Shown piece after piece: positions 26,027 to 35,223 of a stretch of 64,000 bases of DNA; position 1 is the stretch's first letter; every line of letters begins with the position of its first letter. Position numbers and translations under genes: made by a program. Origin of the DNA: Candidatus Thiodiazotropha sp. (ex Monitilora ramsayi) (GTDB taxonomy: Bacteria > Pseudomonadota > Gammaproteobacteria > Chromatiales > Chromatiaceae); NCBI GenBank assembly GCA_025655575.1, contig JAHXIP010000005.1, positions 1-64,000 on the forward strand, read 5' to 3'. The notes beneath the pieces are model-generated. The model was not told where the DNA came from, did not search any database, and saw nothing but the letters and a program-made list of their open reading frames with translations.

Positions 26027-28162
26027 ATGTATATCTGCCTAATAAGTATCCACGGACTTATTCGGGGCCATGAGCTGGAATTGGGAAGGGATGCCGATAC
26101 GGGAGGACAAACCAAATATATTGTCGATCTTGCGCGTGCACTGGCTGAGCGTGAGGACGTCACACAAGTCGATCTTGTGACAAGGCGTGTGGTAGATCCA
26201 AATATCAGTGATGACTATGCCGTTCCACAGGAAATTTTATCTGAGAAGGCAAGGATAGTCCGAATCGATGCAGGCCCTGAGGCCTATCTTCCGAAAGAAG
26301 AACTGTGGGACTATTTGGACAGCTTTATGGATAATCTGCTCAACTGGCAAAATGAGCAGCCACAAATGCCGGACATTATTCACAGTCACTATGCTGATGC
26401 CGGCTATGTTGGTGTGAGACTTTCCCATCTGCTCGGGCTGCCACTGGTTTATACGGGACATTCGCTGGGTCGGGACAAAAGACAACGATTGCTGGCGAAG
26501 GGATTAACCCGTGATGAGATCAACAAACGCTATAATATTGGTCGCCGAATCGATGCGGAGGAGGAGGTGCTGGCCAACGCTGACCTGGTGATTACCAGCA
26601 CCCACAATGAGATTGAGGAGCAGTATGGTCTCTACAATTACTACCAGCCAGACCGGATGGCCGTAGTACCACCAGGTACCAATCTGACTCAGTTTCATCC
26701 GCCAAAAAAAGCCAAGGAAAAATTCAGGTTTCGCAAATCTCTCGATCAGTTTCTGAGTAATTCAAACAAACCGATCATTCTTGCCCTTTCACGCGCTGAC
26801 GAAAGAAAAAATATCCAGACATTGCTCGAGGCCTATGGTGAGTCGAGTCAGCTGCAAAAGGCTGCAAATCTGGTCATTATTGCGGGCAACCGTGATGACA
26901 TCAGAGAGATGGAGAGTGGTCCGCAATCGGTGATGACGGATATTTTATTGCTGATCGATCTTTACGATCTTTATGGACATGTGGCTGTTCCCAAGCGTCA
27001 TCTAGCCGGTGAGGTGCCTGAGATCTACCGAATTGCCGCCCAGTCGAAAGGGATCTTTATCAATCCGGCGCTGACTGAGCCCTTCGGCCTTACTCTGCTC
27101 GAAGCGGCTGCCAGCGGCTTACCTCTGGTGGCAACAGAAAACGGTGGGCCTGTCGATATCATCGGCAACTGCAATAACGGTTTATTGGTGGACCCGCTCG
27201 ATAAAGAGGGGATAAGCCGCAGTTTGCTGAAAATTCTGCACGACCATAGTCAATGGGAGACCTTTTCCAGAAACGGTCTTGTTGGCGTAAGAAAGCACTA
27301 CTCCTGGCAGGCCCACGCTACGAAATACCTGGATAAGTTGTCTCCGTTGCCGGCGAAGCATGAAAAGACACCGATGTCACCACCCAAACATGTGAAGCAT
27401 CGTTCGCGTGACCGTGCCATCTTCACCGATCTGGACCAGAATCTGTTGGGCAATCCAAAAGGTTTAAGGCAGTTTATCGAGGTGGTGAGAAAGAACCGTA
27501 AATGCGCCACCTTCGGTATCGCCACCGGCAGGCGTCTTGATGCAGCGTTGTCGATTCTGAAAAAGTACGCCATACCGATTCCTGATGTCTTGATCAGCAG
27601 CCTGGGCACCAAGATCCACTATTCGCAGGATCTGACGGAAGATGATTTTTGGACTGAGCATATCGACCATCTCTGGCAACCCAAGCGAGTCAGGCGAGTG
27701 ATGTCCGACTTGCCAGGGATCAAGCCACAGGGACGGAAAGAGCAGAGTTTTTTCAAAATCGCATACCATTACGATCCAAACAAGGCGCCATCAGTCGATG
27801 AGATCAACGGTCTGCTGCACAAGCATGAACTGACCTGTAACGTGATTCACGCTTTTGGACAGTATCTTGATATCCTGCCATCCAGGGCTTCCAAAGGACA
27901 GGCATTGCGTTATGTCGCACAACGCTGGGAGACGCCGATGGAACACATACTGGTAGCAGGGGGGTCCGGGGCTGATGAAGATATGATGCGCGGCAATACG
28001 CTGGCTGTCGTAGTGGCCAACCGGCATCATGAGGAGCTTTCTCACATGGTCGATCATGACCGTATCTACCTTGCCAGCCAGTCCCATGCACTGGGGATAC
28101 TGGAGGCAATCGATCACTACGATTTCTTTAACACTTGCGAGGTGCCGGTACCCCATGAATAA
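26027..28162 (+). CDS. sps: Sucrose-phosphate synthase
   Basis: It makes sucrose-6-phosphate from UDP- or ADP-glucose and fructose-6-phosphate. The 711-residue protein has a GT-B glycosyltransferase part (about 1-455): ISIHGLIRGHELELGRDADT at the N-terminus, HSHYADAGYVG, and the donor-site ALTEPFGLTLLEAAASGLP with its E-x7-E. The C-terminal HAD-like domain (about 460-705) begins IFTDLDQNLLG. In it the DxDxT of active phosphatases reads D-L-D-Q-N, so this domain is probably not a full phosphatase; a separate phosphatase follows. Gene order sps-spp-fruK-ams matches methanotroph sucrose operons, where sucrose is an osmolyte and reserve. Confidence 0.94.
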   Translation: MYICLISIHGLIRGHELELGRDADTGGQTKYIVDLARALAEREDVTQVDLVTRRVVDPNISDDYAVPQEILSEKARIVRIDAGPEAYLPKEELWDYLDSFMDNLLNWQNEQPQMPDIIHSHYADAGYVGVRLSHLLGLPLVYTGHSLGRDKRQRLLAKGLTRDEINKRYNIGRRIDAEEEVLANADLVITSTHNEIEEQYGLYNYYQPDRMAVVPPGTNLTQFHPPKKAKEKFRFRKSLDQFLSNSNKPIILALSRADERKNIQTLLEAYGESSQLQKAANLVIIAGNRDDIREMESGPQSVMTDILLLIDLYDLYGHVAVPKRHLAGEVPEIYRIAAQSKGIFINPALTEPFGLTLLEAAASGLPLVATENGGPVDIIGNCNNGLLVDPLDKEGISRSLLKILHDHSQWETFSRNGLVGVRKHYSWQAHATKYLDKLSPLPAKHEKTPMSPPKHVKHRSRDRAIFTDLDQNLLGNPKGLRQFIEVVRKNRKCATFGIATGRRLDAALSILKKYAIPIPDVLISSLGTKIHYSQDLTEDDFWTEHIDHLWQPKRVRRVMSDLPGIKPQGRKEQSFFKIAYHYDPNKAPSVDEINGLLHKHELTCNVIHAFGQYLDILPSRASKGQALRYVAQRWETPMEHILVAGGSGADEDMMRGNTLAVVVANRHHEELSHMVDHDRIYLASQSHALGILEAIDHYDFFNTCEVPVPHE

Positions 28163-29018
28163 CCGATTACTGCTCTGCACCGATCTCGACCGGACATTGA
28201 TACCCAATGGTCCACAGCCGGAGTCACCTGATGCGCGACCTGTATTTCATCAGCTTTGTGCAGCGGAAAACCTCATCCTGGTCTATGTCAGCGGGCGGCA
28301 TCGGGCGCTTGTGCAAGAGGCGATAACCACTCACGAACTGCCGCAGCCCGACTATGTGGTGGGGGATGTCGGCACTACCATCTACCGTGTCGATAGTGCC
28401 CATGACTGGCGCCACCTTGCTGAGTGGGATGAGCAGATAGGGGAGGATTGGGCCGGTAAATCCCATGCAGACCTAAGTCGAATGTTTGCCGACTTGAGTG
28501 CGCTTAGGTTGCAGGAAGATGCCAAGCAGAACCGCTACAAACTCAGCTACTATGTTTCGCTCGATACGGACCGCCAATCAGTCGACGAAATGATGCGGCA
28601 GCGCCTGCAGACTGAGCAGGTCGACGCAACGCTGGTTTGGAGTGTGGATGAGCCTGCGGGTATCGGGCTTTTAGATGTCTTACCTGCCAGGGCGACAAAA
28701 CTGCATGCTGTCGAATTCCTGATGGAGACTTTGAATTTCTCCTTAGCCAATACGGTGTTTTCTGGAGACAGCGGCAATGACATGCAGGTATTGGTGAGTC
28801 GAATTCCAGCAATATTGGTCAACAATGCGCAGCCTGAGGTAAGACAGGAGGCCTTGGGTATGGCGTCGGAGAACCTGAATCATGACTCTCTCTATCTGGC
28901 CAAAGGGGGCTTTATGCAGATGAATGGCAACTACAGTGCTGGCATCCTTGAGGGTATTGCTCACTACCATCCGGTCCTGATTGAGAAATTACTTAACATG
29001 AAGACATCGCCGGAGTGA
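28155..29018 (+). CDS. spp: Sucrose-6-phosphate phosphatase
   Basis: A 287-residue HAD enzyme that removes phosphate from sucrose-6-phosphate, driving the pathway forward. Motif I is LCTDLDRTLIP (the complete DxDxT), motif II lies in VYVSGRH, the motif III lysine precedes the C-terminal part, and motif IV is FSGDSGNDMQVL. An open frame extends upstream to 28029 but overlaps sps; ATG 28155, which overlaps the sps stop by 8 bp, starts exactly at the HAD core. The pairing with a synthase whose own HAD motif is altered suggests that this is the working phosphatase. Confidence 0.94.
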   Translation: MNNRLLLCTDLDRTLIPNGPQPESPDARPVFHQLCAAENLILVYVSGRHRALVQEAITTHELPQPDYVVGDVGTTIYRVDSAHDWRHLAEWDEQIGEDWAGKSHADLSRMFADLSALRLQEDAKQNRYKLSYYVSLDTDRQSVDEMMRQRLQTEQVDATLVWSVDEPAGIGLLDVLPARATKLHAVEFLMETLNFSLANTVFSGDSGNDMQVLVSRIPAILVNNAQPEVRQEALGMASENLNHDSLYLAKGGFMQMNGNYSAGILEGIAHYHPVLIEKLLNMKTSPE

Positions 29019-29023
29019 CCCCA

Positions 29024-29899
29024 ATGGCGGGAGTGACTGTTTTCGGTGAGGTGCTTTTCGACTGCTTTCCGACAGGTGAGAAAGTTTTGGGAGGTGCGCC
29101 ATTCAATGTGGCATGGCATCTACAGGCTTTTGGTCAGTGTCCGCGATTCATTAGTTCTGTCGGTAAGGATGCCGGGGGCGAAACGATTCGCAGGGCCATG
29201 CAGGGATGGGGTATGGATGCCAGCCTGCTGCAGACCCATGCTTCGAAAAAGACGGGTGAGGTACAGATTACCCTTCAGGATGGCGAACCGACATACGATA
29301 TCGTCGATCAGGTCGCCTATGATGACATCGATGCCTCGAGTCTTGCCGATGCCCCGCATGGGTTGCTCTATCACGGCTCTCTGGCGCTCAGGCATGAGTT
29401 GTCTCGCCAAGCGTTGGAAAAACTTAAGTCTCAACACCCCTCTGCCGTCTTTATGGATGTGAATCTTCGCGAGCCCTGGTGGCAACGCGATCTCTTGCTG
29501 GCTTGGGTGGAAGACGCAGACTGGGTTAAATTGAATGAAGCAGAGTTTTCTCTGCTGCATGGGGGAGCCTCAGACACAAAGCCGGCGGCCGAGGCCTTTT
29601 TGCAACAGCATCAATTGAGTGGCCTGATTGTGACTCGGGGAGCGCAGGGTGCGATGGCGGTGATTCCCGGTCAACCGCCAGTCGAAGTGGCACCGGTAGA
29701 GGCACTCGAGGTGGTGGATACGGTAGGCGCGGGAGATGCGCTATCGTCTGTCCTGTTGCTGGGGTTGAATTTGGGATGGCCCATCAGGCAGACCCTGGAG
29801 CGAGCACAAGGTTTTGCCTCGGCCCTGGTGGGGAGGCGTGGTGCCACGGTGGAGGATATTGACTTCTATCGGCCTTTTATCGACGCCTGGAAACTCTAG
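29024..29899 (+). CDS. Fructokinase (PfkB family)
   Basis: A 291-residue sugar kinase. FGEVLFDCFP and the glycine pair GGAPFNVAWHL are at the N-terminus; the C-terminal PfkB signature is DTVGAGDALSSVLLLGL, with the catalytic Asp in GAGD. In sucrose operons it phosphorylates fructose released by amylosucrase (fruK/ frk). Start: GGAG at 29012-29015 serves ATG 29024, 5 bp after the spp stop; GTG 29015 is less likely. Its TAG stop (29897-29899) lies in the CTAG at the left edge of a 298-bp inverted-repeat element. Confidence 0.93.
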   Translation: MAGVTVFGEVLFDCFPTGEKVLGGAPFNVAWHLQAFGQCPRFISSVGKDAGGETIRRAMQGWGMDASLLQTHASKKTGEVQITLQDGEPTYDIVDQVAYDDIDASSLADAPHGLLYHGSLALRHELSRQALEKLKSQHPSAVFMDVNLREPWWQRDLLLAWVEDADWVKLNEAEFSLLHGGASDTKPAAEAFLQQHQLSGLIVTRGAQGAMAVIPGQPPVEVAPVEALEVVDTVGAGDALSSVLLLGLNLGWPIRQTLERAQGFASALVGRRGATVEDIDFYRPFIDAWKL

Positions 29900-30193
29900 G
29901 GCCTGTTAACACTAATCCAATACGCCCTGTTGAGCCTGAAAAAGCGCCAATCAAGGCGCGAGGAGAGAAGTTTGGTTGTTCCAAATGAGTGACGAGCAAC
30001 GCCGAGTGGCGAATTTTCAGGCTCAACCCGAAGGGCTGGGGCTGTTTTTGCACCCAGCGGCGTTATCATTCGCTCATGTAGCTGGGCTACACCACGCTCA
30101 TTCTGCCTTGCTGGGCACAAAAACAGCTCCAGCAGGGCGTACCCCAAGGGCACTTCCTTCGGGGCGTATTGGATTAGTGTTAACAGGCCCTAG
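29896..30193. mobile_element. MITE-like element with 31-bp perfect terminal inverted repeats
   Basis: The segment starts CTAGGGCCTGTTAACACTAA (29896-) and ends with its exact reverse complement at 30193; the two 31-bp ends are identical. No transposase is encoded and the frames inside have no recognisable protein. Interior stretches form further inverted pairs, for example GAGCCTGAAAA with TTTTCAGGCTC. The bounding CTAG (or the inner TA) could be a target-site duplication. It fits a non-autonomous miniature element, moved by a transposase encoded elsewhere. It separates fruK from ams and supplies the fruK stop codon. Confidence 0.88.
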
Positions 30194-30221
30194 ACAAGGC
30201 TTATGAAACCGGCAACCTAAT

Positions 30222-32201
30222 ATGTATGAACAGGTCTCCCATTCTCTGCTCAACCGTATTCTCGATGAGCTGAAGCCGGATCTTCAGAATCGGGATCTGC
30301 GCCATTTCTATACCCGGCTCGGCGCCAATTTCTACGCGATTTATACGCTTTTTTACCATCTTTACGGTCAACGGGAAGATTTCAAAGCACAGATTGTCAA
30401 TCTGGTCGAAGTGATGGCGACCCGCTACGTACAGCGCCACGCAAAACTAAGACACCTCGATGAGGAGAGAGAGACCGACCACAACTGGTTCCTCAGCCAG
30501 GAGTGGGTCGGTATGGCACTCTATGCAGACGGTTTCGCCGGCAATCTGGAAGGGGTGAGATCGAAACTTCCCTATCTACAGGAACTGGGCGTCAATATGT
30601 TGCACGTGATGCCGGTGCTGGTCTGTCCCGAAGGTGCCAGTGACGGCGGTTATGCGGTCAGTGATTTTCGCAATGTGGATCCCCGGGTCGGTTCATTGGA
30701 TGACATCAATGAACTGGCAGTGGCCACGCATAAGCGCAGTATGTTGCTGACACTGGATATGGTGGTCAACCATACCTCCGATGAACATGAATGGGTGCAG
30801 CGCGCCCGCTCCGGCGAAAAGAAATATCAGGACTATTTCTATATCTTCGATAACCGGGATGTCCCCGATATGTTCGAAGAGAGCATGCCGGAGATCTTTC
30901 CCGAGACTTCGCCGGGTAATTTTACCTGGGACGAGGCGATGCAGAAATGGGTGATGACTGTCTTCAACTCCTATCAGTGGGATCTCAACTACGGCAATCC
31001 CGCAGTCTTTATCGAGATGATCGACAACATCCTGTTCTGGGCCAATCAGGGTGGGGATATCATACGACTCGACGCGGTGGCCTTTCTATGGAAGAAGATA
31101 GGGACCAATTGCCAGAACCTGCGCGAGTCTCATCTGATTCTGCAGATGATGAAGGACTGCTGCCAGGTGACTGCCCCCGGCGTGCTGTTCATCGCAGAGG
31201 CGATAGTCGCACCGGTAGAGATCATTAAATATTTCGGTGAGGACGCAGTGATCGCCAAGGAGTGCGAGATCGCCTATAACGCCACCTACATGGCGCTGCT
31301 GTGGGATGCGGTAGCCACCAAGAACACGCAGTTGCTGGGCAAAGGCATCCAGCATCTACCGACCAAGCTGGACCGGGCCACCTGGCTTAACTATGTACGT
31401 TGCCATGATGATATCGGGCTGGGTTTTGATGACTCAGCCATCATTGCAGCCGGCTACCAACCAATTGCCCACCGTCGATTTCTGGTGGATTTCTTCACCG
31501 GTCAGTATGACGGCTCCGATGCCCGTGGGCAGCCTTTCGGTGTCAATCTGAAAACGGGTGATGCCCGTATATCCGGCTCGTTGGCTTCCCTGGTCGGACT
31601 TGAGGTGGCTCTGGAAGAGGGTGACGAAAAGGCTATCGACCGATCTGTGAAATTGATCCTCCTGATGCACAGCATGATCTGTTCATTCGGCGGCATTCCA
31701 CTGCTCTATTATGGTGATGAGATTGGCACGTTGAACGATTGCCAGTTTCTCGAGGATGAAAGCAAGGCGGGTGACAATCGCTGGATGCACCGCCCGACCA
31801 TGGATTGGGAAAGGGCGGAGTTGAGACATAAGCACGGCACGCCAGAACAGCGCATCTTCGACGGGTTGAAAAAAATGATTGATGTACGCAAAGGGATCAC
31901 CGCCTTTGCCGATTTCAACAATCGCGAGCTGACCGATGTGGGCAATCCCCATCTCTTCGTCTTCTGGCGCACCAATCCCATGCTGCCGAACGGTTCCGTC
32001 CTGGTAGTGGCTAACTTTGATGATTCACCGCAATACATGGAACTGAATGCCTTGGGCAACCGTGGCATGTTCGGCCACGGTAACTTGCATGATCTCTATT
32101 CCGGAGAGTCTCCCAGGTTGTTCAAGGATCAGCTGGTGGTTCCACCCTACCATTTCTATTGGCTTACCGATCAGCGGCCGGACGTGGGTTTTGACCGTTA
32201 A
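30222..32201 (+). CDS. ams: Amylosucrase (GH13_4)
   Basis: A 659-residue alpha-amylase family enzyme that transfers glucose from sucrose to a glucan and releases fructose, or hydrolyses sucrose. Catalytic residues are D284 (IIRLDAVAF), E326 (FIAEAIV) and D396 (RCHDDIG), at family-typical positions. The N-terminal helical domain and the closing beta domain (residues about 560-650) are present. It links sucrose to glycogen-like storage in methanotroph-type operons. The start follows the 298-bp element by 28 bp, so it may now be transcribed through or from that element. ATG 30222 has a weak ribosome site. Confidence 0.94.
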   Translation: MYEQVSHSLLNRILDELKPDLQNRDLRHFYTRLGANFYAIYTLFYHLYGQREDFKAQIVNLVEVMATRYVQRHAKLRHLDEERETDHNWFLSQEWVGMALYADGFAGNLEGVRSKLPYLQELGVNMLHVMPVLVCPEGASDGGYAVSDFRNVDPRVGSLDDINELAVATHKRSMLLTLDMVVNHTSDEHEWVQRARSGEKKYQDYFYIFDNRDVPDMFEESMPEIFPETSPGNFTWDEAMQKWVMTVFNSYQWDLNYGNPAVFIEMIDNILFWANQGGDIIRLDAVAFLWKKIGTNCQNLRESHLILQMMKDCCQVTAPGVLFIAEAIVAPVEIIKYFGEDAVIAKECEIAYNATYMALLWDAVATKNTQLLGKGIQHLPTKLDRATWLNYVRCHDDIGLGFDDSAIIAAGYQPIAHRRFLVDFFTGQYDGSDARGQPFGVNLKTGDARISGSLASLVGLEVALEEGDEKAIDRSVKLILLMHSMICSFGGIPLLYYGDEIGTLNDCQFLEDESKAGDNRWMHRPTMDWERAELRHKHGTPEQRIFDGLKKMIDVRKGITAFADFNNRELTDVGNPHLFVFWRTNPMLPNGSVLVVANFDDSPQYMELNALGNRGMFGHGNLHDLYSGESPRLFKDQLVVPPYHFYWLTDQRPDVGFDR

Positions 32202-32390
32202 TCCGGTTATCTATTTGCCACGAACCTCTCGTGAGAGTTTTGTGACATTTATGTGATTCCCTTGCCATCCTGGGATGGTGTCATCTAGTTTGAGAGTAGT
32301 GAATGGGTGATAGTAAATGATCCTGTCAACCATCCGCCATGCAATCTATCATTTCAGTTGAATCAACGAAGTGCGGTGAATAAGCAGACC

Positions 32391-33098
32391 ATGCGACGAA
32401 AAATACTCATTGTTGAAGACGAGCCGGATATTGCCCGTTTGGTACAGACCCATCTGGCGGATAATGGTTACGAGGCGGATATCGCCAGCAACGGGGCGTC
32501 CGCCATGCGCCTGTTCAAGCAGGGTGGCTATCGGTTGGTGGTACTGGATCTGATGCTGCCCGATACGGACGGTCTCAGCCTCTGCCGCCGGATGCGGGAA
32601 ACCGGTGATTATGTGGCCATTCTTATGCTTACCGCCAAATCAACAGAATTGGACCGTGTATTGGGGCTGGAGATGGGGGCGGATGATTACCTCACAAAGC
32701 CTTTCAGTGTGCCCGAATTGCTGGCGCGGATTAAGGCGCTTTTCCGGCGTATGGAGGCGTTAAAGAGTGACGCCGAGACACCGATCGTTGAAGAGAGCAT
32801 TGAGTATGATGGGCTTGCTATCGATGTGGCGCGCCGAAGCGTCCGCATAGAAGGTAAACCGATAGAACTGACAGCTCGTGAATTCGATCTTTTGCTCTTT
32901 TTTGTACGACATCCCGGGCGGGTATTCAGTCGGATCCAGCTTCTTGATCAGGTTTGGGGTTACAACCATGATGGCTATGAACATACCGTCAATTCACATA
33001 TCAACCGCTTGCGGGCGAAGATCGAACAGAATCCGGCGGAGCCCCGGTATGTGCTGACGGTCTGGGGTGTCGGTTACAAATTCAGCGAGGAAGGCTGA
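32391..33098 (+). CDS. OmpR-family response regulator
   Basis: A 235-residue two-component regulator: receiver (about 1-118) with ILIVEDEPD, phospho-acceptor in LVVLDLMLPDTDG and conserved lysine in DDYLTKPF; and a winged-helix DNA-binding domain (about 135-232) with LTAREFDLLLFFVRHPGRVFSR and RAKIEQNP. The open frame extends to 32307, but the receiver starts at ATG 32391 (MRRKILIVED), so the 5' extension is rejected. It is followed immediately by its kinase (stop TGA, then ATG 33099). Confidence 0.92.
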   Translation: MRRKILIVEDEPDIARLVQTHLADNGYEADIASNGASAMRLFKQGGYRLVVLDLMLPDTDGLSLCRRMRETGDYVAILMLTAKSTELDRVLGLEMGADDYLTKPFSVPELLARIKALFRRMEALKSDAETPIVEESIEYDGLAIDVARRSVRIEGKPIELTAREFDLLLFFVRHPGRVFSRIQLLDQVWGYNHDGYEHTVNSHINRLRAKIEQNPAEPRYVLTVWGVGYKFSEEG

Positions 33099-34565
33099 AT
33101 GCTGCATACACTCTATGCAAGACTCTCTCTCGCTCTGGTCGGACTCTTCCTGGTGACCGGACTGGTCTATACCCTGATCACCAACTCGATGACTGAACGG
33201 TATTTGCAGGAGATCACTCAGCACTTCAATCGTGATCTGGCACAGCGTATTGTCGCTGACCGGCAGTTGGTGATCGACGGCGAGATGAACGATAAGGCAT
33301 TGAAGTCCACCTTCAGTGCCTATATGGACATCAATCCCAGTATCGAGATCTACTTGCTGGATAAAAGCGGAAGGATCCTCGCCTTTTCAGCAGATCCGGG
33401 TAAGGTCAAGCGACAGCATGTCGATCTGACACCGATAAAAGCCTTTCTCCGTGGCGAGGGGTTTCCCTTGCTGGGAGATGATCCTCGCTCCCACGAAAGA
33501 CGTAAGGCCTTCTCTGCCACACCTGTGCCCGCCGGAGACATGCCGGCAGGTTATCTCTATGTCGTATTACGCGGAGAAGAGTACGACAGTGCCGAACAGG
33601 CGGTACAAGAGAGCTATGTGCTCAATCTCAGCGCCAGTGCAGTCGCCATCAGTCTGGGTTTTGGCCTGCTGACAGGTCTGCTGCTGTTTCATTGGCTGAC
33701 ACGACGGCTACAACGCCTATCCAGTGTGATGTCCGATTTTCAGCAGAGTGATTTCACCCACCATGAACAGTTCATCCGAAAGCCTACGCAGGCTGATGAA
33801 GTCGACCGTTTGGGGGCGACATTCGACGAAATGGCTGCGCGTATCATCGAGCAGTGGGGGCAGTTGAAGGAGCAGGACCGGTTGCGACGGGAGCTGGTAG
33901 CGCAGGTCTCTCATGACCTACGTACACCGTTGGCGGTGCTGCACGGTTATCTTGAGACGCTCAACATGCAGGAGACTGACCTGAGTCCGGAACGGCAACA
34001 AGAGTATCTGGCCATAGCCCTGCGGCAGAGTGATCGCCTCAAACAGATGGTGGAAGACCTCTTCGAACTGGCTCAACTGGAGGCGAGAGAAACCCGCCCG
34101 GTCTGTGAGCCAATGGCTATCGCCGAGCTGGTGCAGGATGTGTTGCAGAAATTTCAGTTGCCTGCACAACAGGCGCAAGTGAGCCTTGAGTGGCGGCCGC
34201 CGGAGACGCAGTTCTTTGTACAGGCGGATTTCGCGCTAACGGAGCGGGTACTCAACAATCTGATTTCCAATGCCCTGGATCACATCCAGACAGGGGGAGA
34301 GATCCGGCTTCAAATCACCCAGGAAAAGTCATATGTCATGGTGACGGTCAGTGATGACGGCAAGGGCATACCGGAAGACGACTTACTGCATATCTTTGAG
34401 CCTTTCTATCGCAGTAAGACATCATCTGGCGGTAGTGGACATGCCGGCCTCGGGCTCGCCATTGCCCGCCGTATGGTTGAACTGCAGAGTGGCCGAATCA
34501 GAGTGGAAAACAATCCATCCGGTGGTGCAAAGTTTGCTTTTTCTCTGCCTCTTGTTCAGTTGTGA
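33099..34565 (+). CDS. Membrane sensor histidine kinase
   Basis: A 488-residue kinase with an N-terminal transmembrane helix (ALVGLFLVTGLVYTLIT), a periplasmic sensing domain (about 30-170), a second helix (AVAISLGFGLLTGLLLFHW), a HAMP linker, a HisKA domain with LVAQVSHDLRTPLAVLHGYLE, and an ATPase domain with NNLISNALDH, DDGKGIP and GHAGLGLAI. It partners the regulator at 32391. The signal is unknown; the genes that follow (exported MsrB, DUF1223 protein) hint at envelope oxidative or metal stress, but a 163-bp gap separates them. Confidence 0.93.
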   Translation: MLHTLYARLSLALVGLFLVTGLVYTLITNSMTERYLQEITQHFNRDLAQRIVADRQLVIDGEMNDKALKSTFSAYMDINPSIEIYLLDKSGRILAFSADPGKVKRQHVDLTPIKAFLRGEGFPLLGDDPRSHERRKAFSATPVPAGDMPAGYLYVVLRGEEYDSAEQAVQESYVLNLSASAVAISLGFGLLTGLLLFHWLTRRLQRLSSVMSDFQQSDFTHHEQFIRKPTQADEVDRLGATFDEMAARIIEQWGQLKEQDRLRRELVAQVSHDLRTPLAVLHGYLETLNMQETDLSPERQQEYLAIALRQSDRLKQMVEDLFELAQLEARETRPVCEPMAIAELVQDVLQKFQLPAQQAQVSLEWRPPETQFFVQADFALTERVLNNLISNALDHIQTGGEIRLQITQEKSYVMVTVSDDGKGIPEDDLLHIFEPFYRSKTSSGGSGHAGLGLAIARRMVELQSGRIRVENNPSGGAKFAFSLPLVQL

Positions 34566-34728
34566 TTGCTTTGTGATATTTAAGTGAAAAAATGGTGATC
34601 CCGAGGGATTACACTGCTCTCAAATGCTGTGGGACAAGGATGAAACCGGCGTTCAAAAACATCAGAAATCGCAGGGTGAATATCACGCTCAATTTTCTGT
34701 CTCACTGAGTTAAAGCGTGGAGAAGCAG

Positions 34729-35223
34729 ATGAAACGAAGAAGCATGATTCAATTGTTGGGTGTCGCGGCACTTGCACCAGTCATCGGTCAATCGGTATTT
34801 GCCAGACAGGATGAGAAAATGATGCAGCTTGAAAAGCTTGAACTGAGTGAAGCCGAATGGCGCGAGCGTCTCACATCCGCACAATTCAATATCTTGCGGG
34901 AGGAGGGTACAGAACGCCCCGGTTCCAGCCCGTTGCTGAACGAAAAGCGTGAAGGCACCTTCGTCTGTGTCGCCTGTGATCATCCTTTATTCGACGCAAG
35001 TATGAAATATGAGAGTGGTACCGGCTGGCCCAGTTTTTTCGATACCTTAGCGGGCGCTTTCGAGACCAAGCGGGACTTCAAGCTGATTTGGCCACGTACT
35101 GAGTACCACTGTGCCAAATGTGGCGGACATCATGGGCATATCTTCGAGGATGGACCCAAACCCACAGGGCTTCGCTACTGCAACAATGGTATCGCACTGA
35201 AGTTCGTGCCCGTCGAGACATGA
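34729..35223 (+). CDS. msrB: Exported peptide-methionine (R)-S-oxide reductase MsrB
   Basis: A 164-residue second MsrB. The mature domain has both zinc CxxC motifs (CVAC and CAKC), GTGWPSF, GHIFEDGP and the catalytic cysteine in RYCNN. Unlike the copy at 4654, it begins MKRRSMIQLLGVAALAPVIG, a twin-arginine-like signal peptide, so it should repair methionine oxidation outside the cytoplasm. GGAG serves ATG 34729; GTG 34717 would place extra residues before the signal. It overlaps the DUF1223 gene (ATGA), suggesting a shared operon. Confidence 0.92.
   Translation: MKRRSMIQLLGVAALAPVIGQSVFARQDEKMMQLEKLELSEAEWRERLTSAQFNILREEGTERPGSSPLLNEKREGTFVCVACDHPLFDASMKYESGTGWPSFFDTLAGAFETKRDFKLIWPRTEYHCAKCGGHHGHIFEDGPKPTGLRYCNNGIALKFVPVET

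Noticed and set aside
29896..30206. Short open frames inside the inverted-repeat element, considered as a possible transposase.
   Set aside because: No recognisable catalytic motif, and the frames span the inverted-repeat ends; the element is non-coding.
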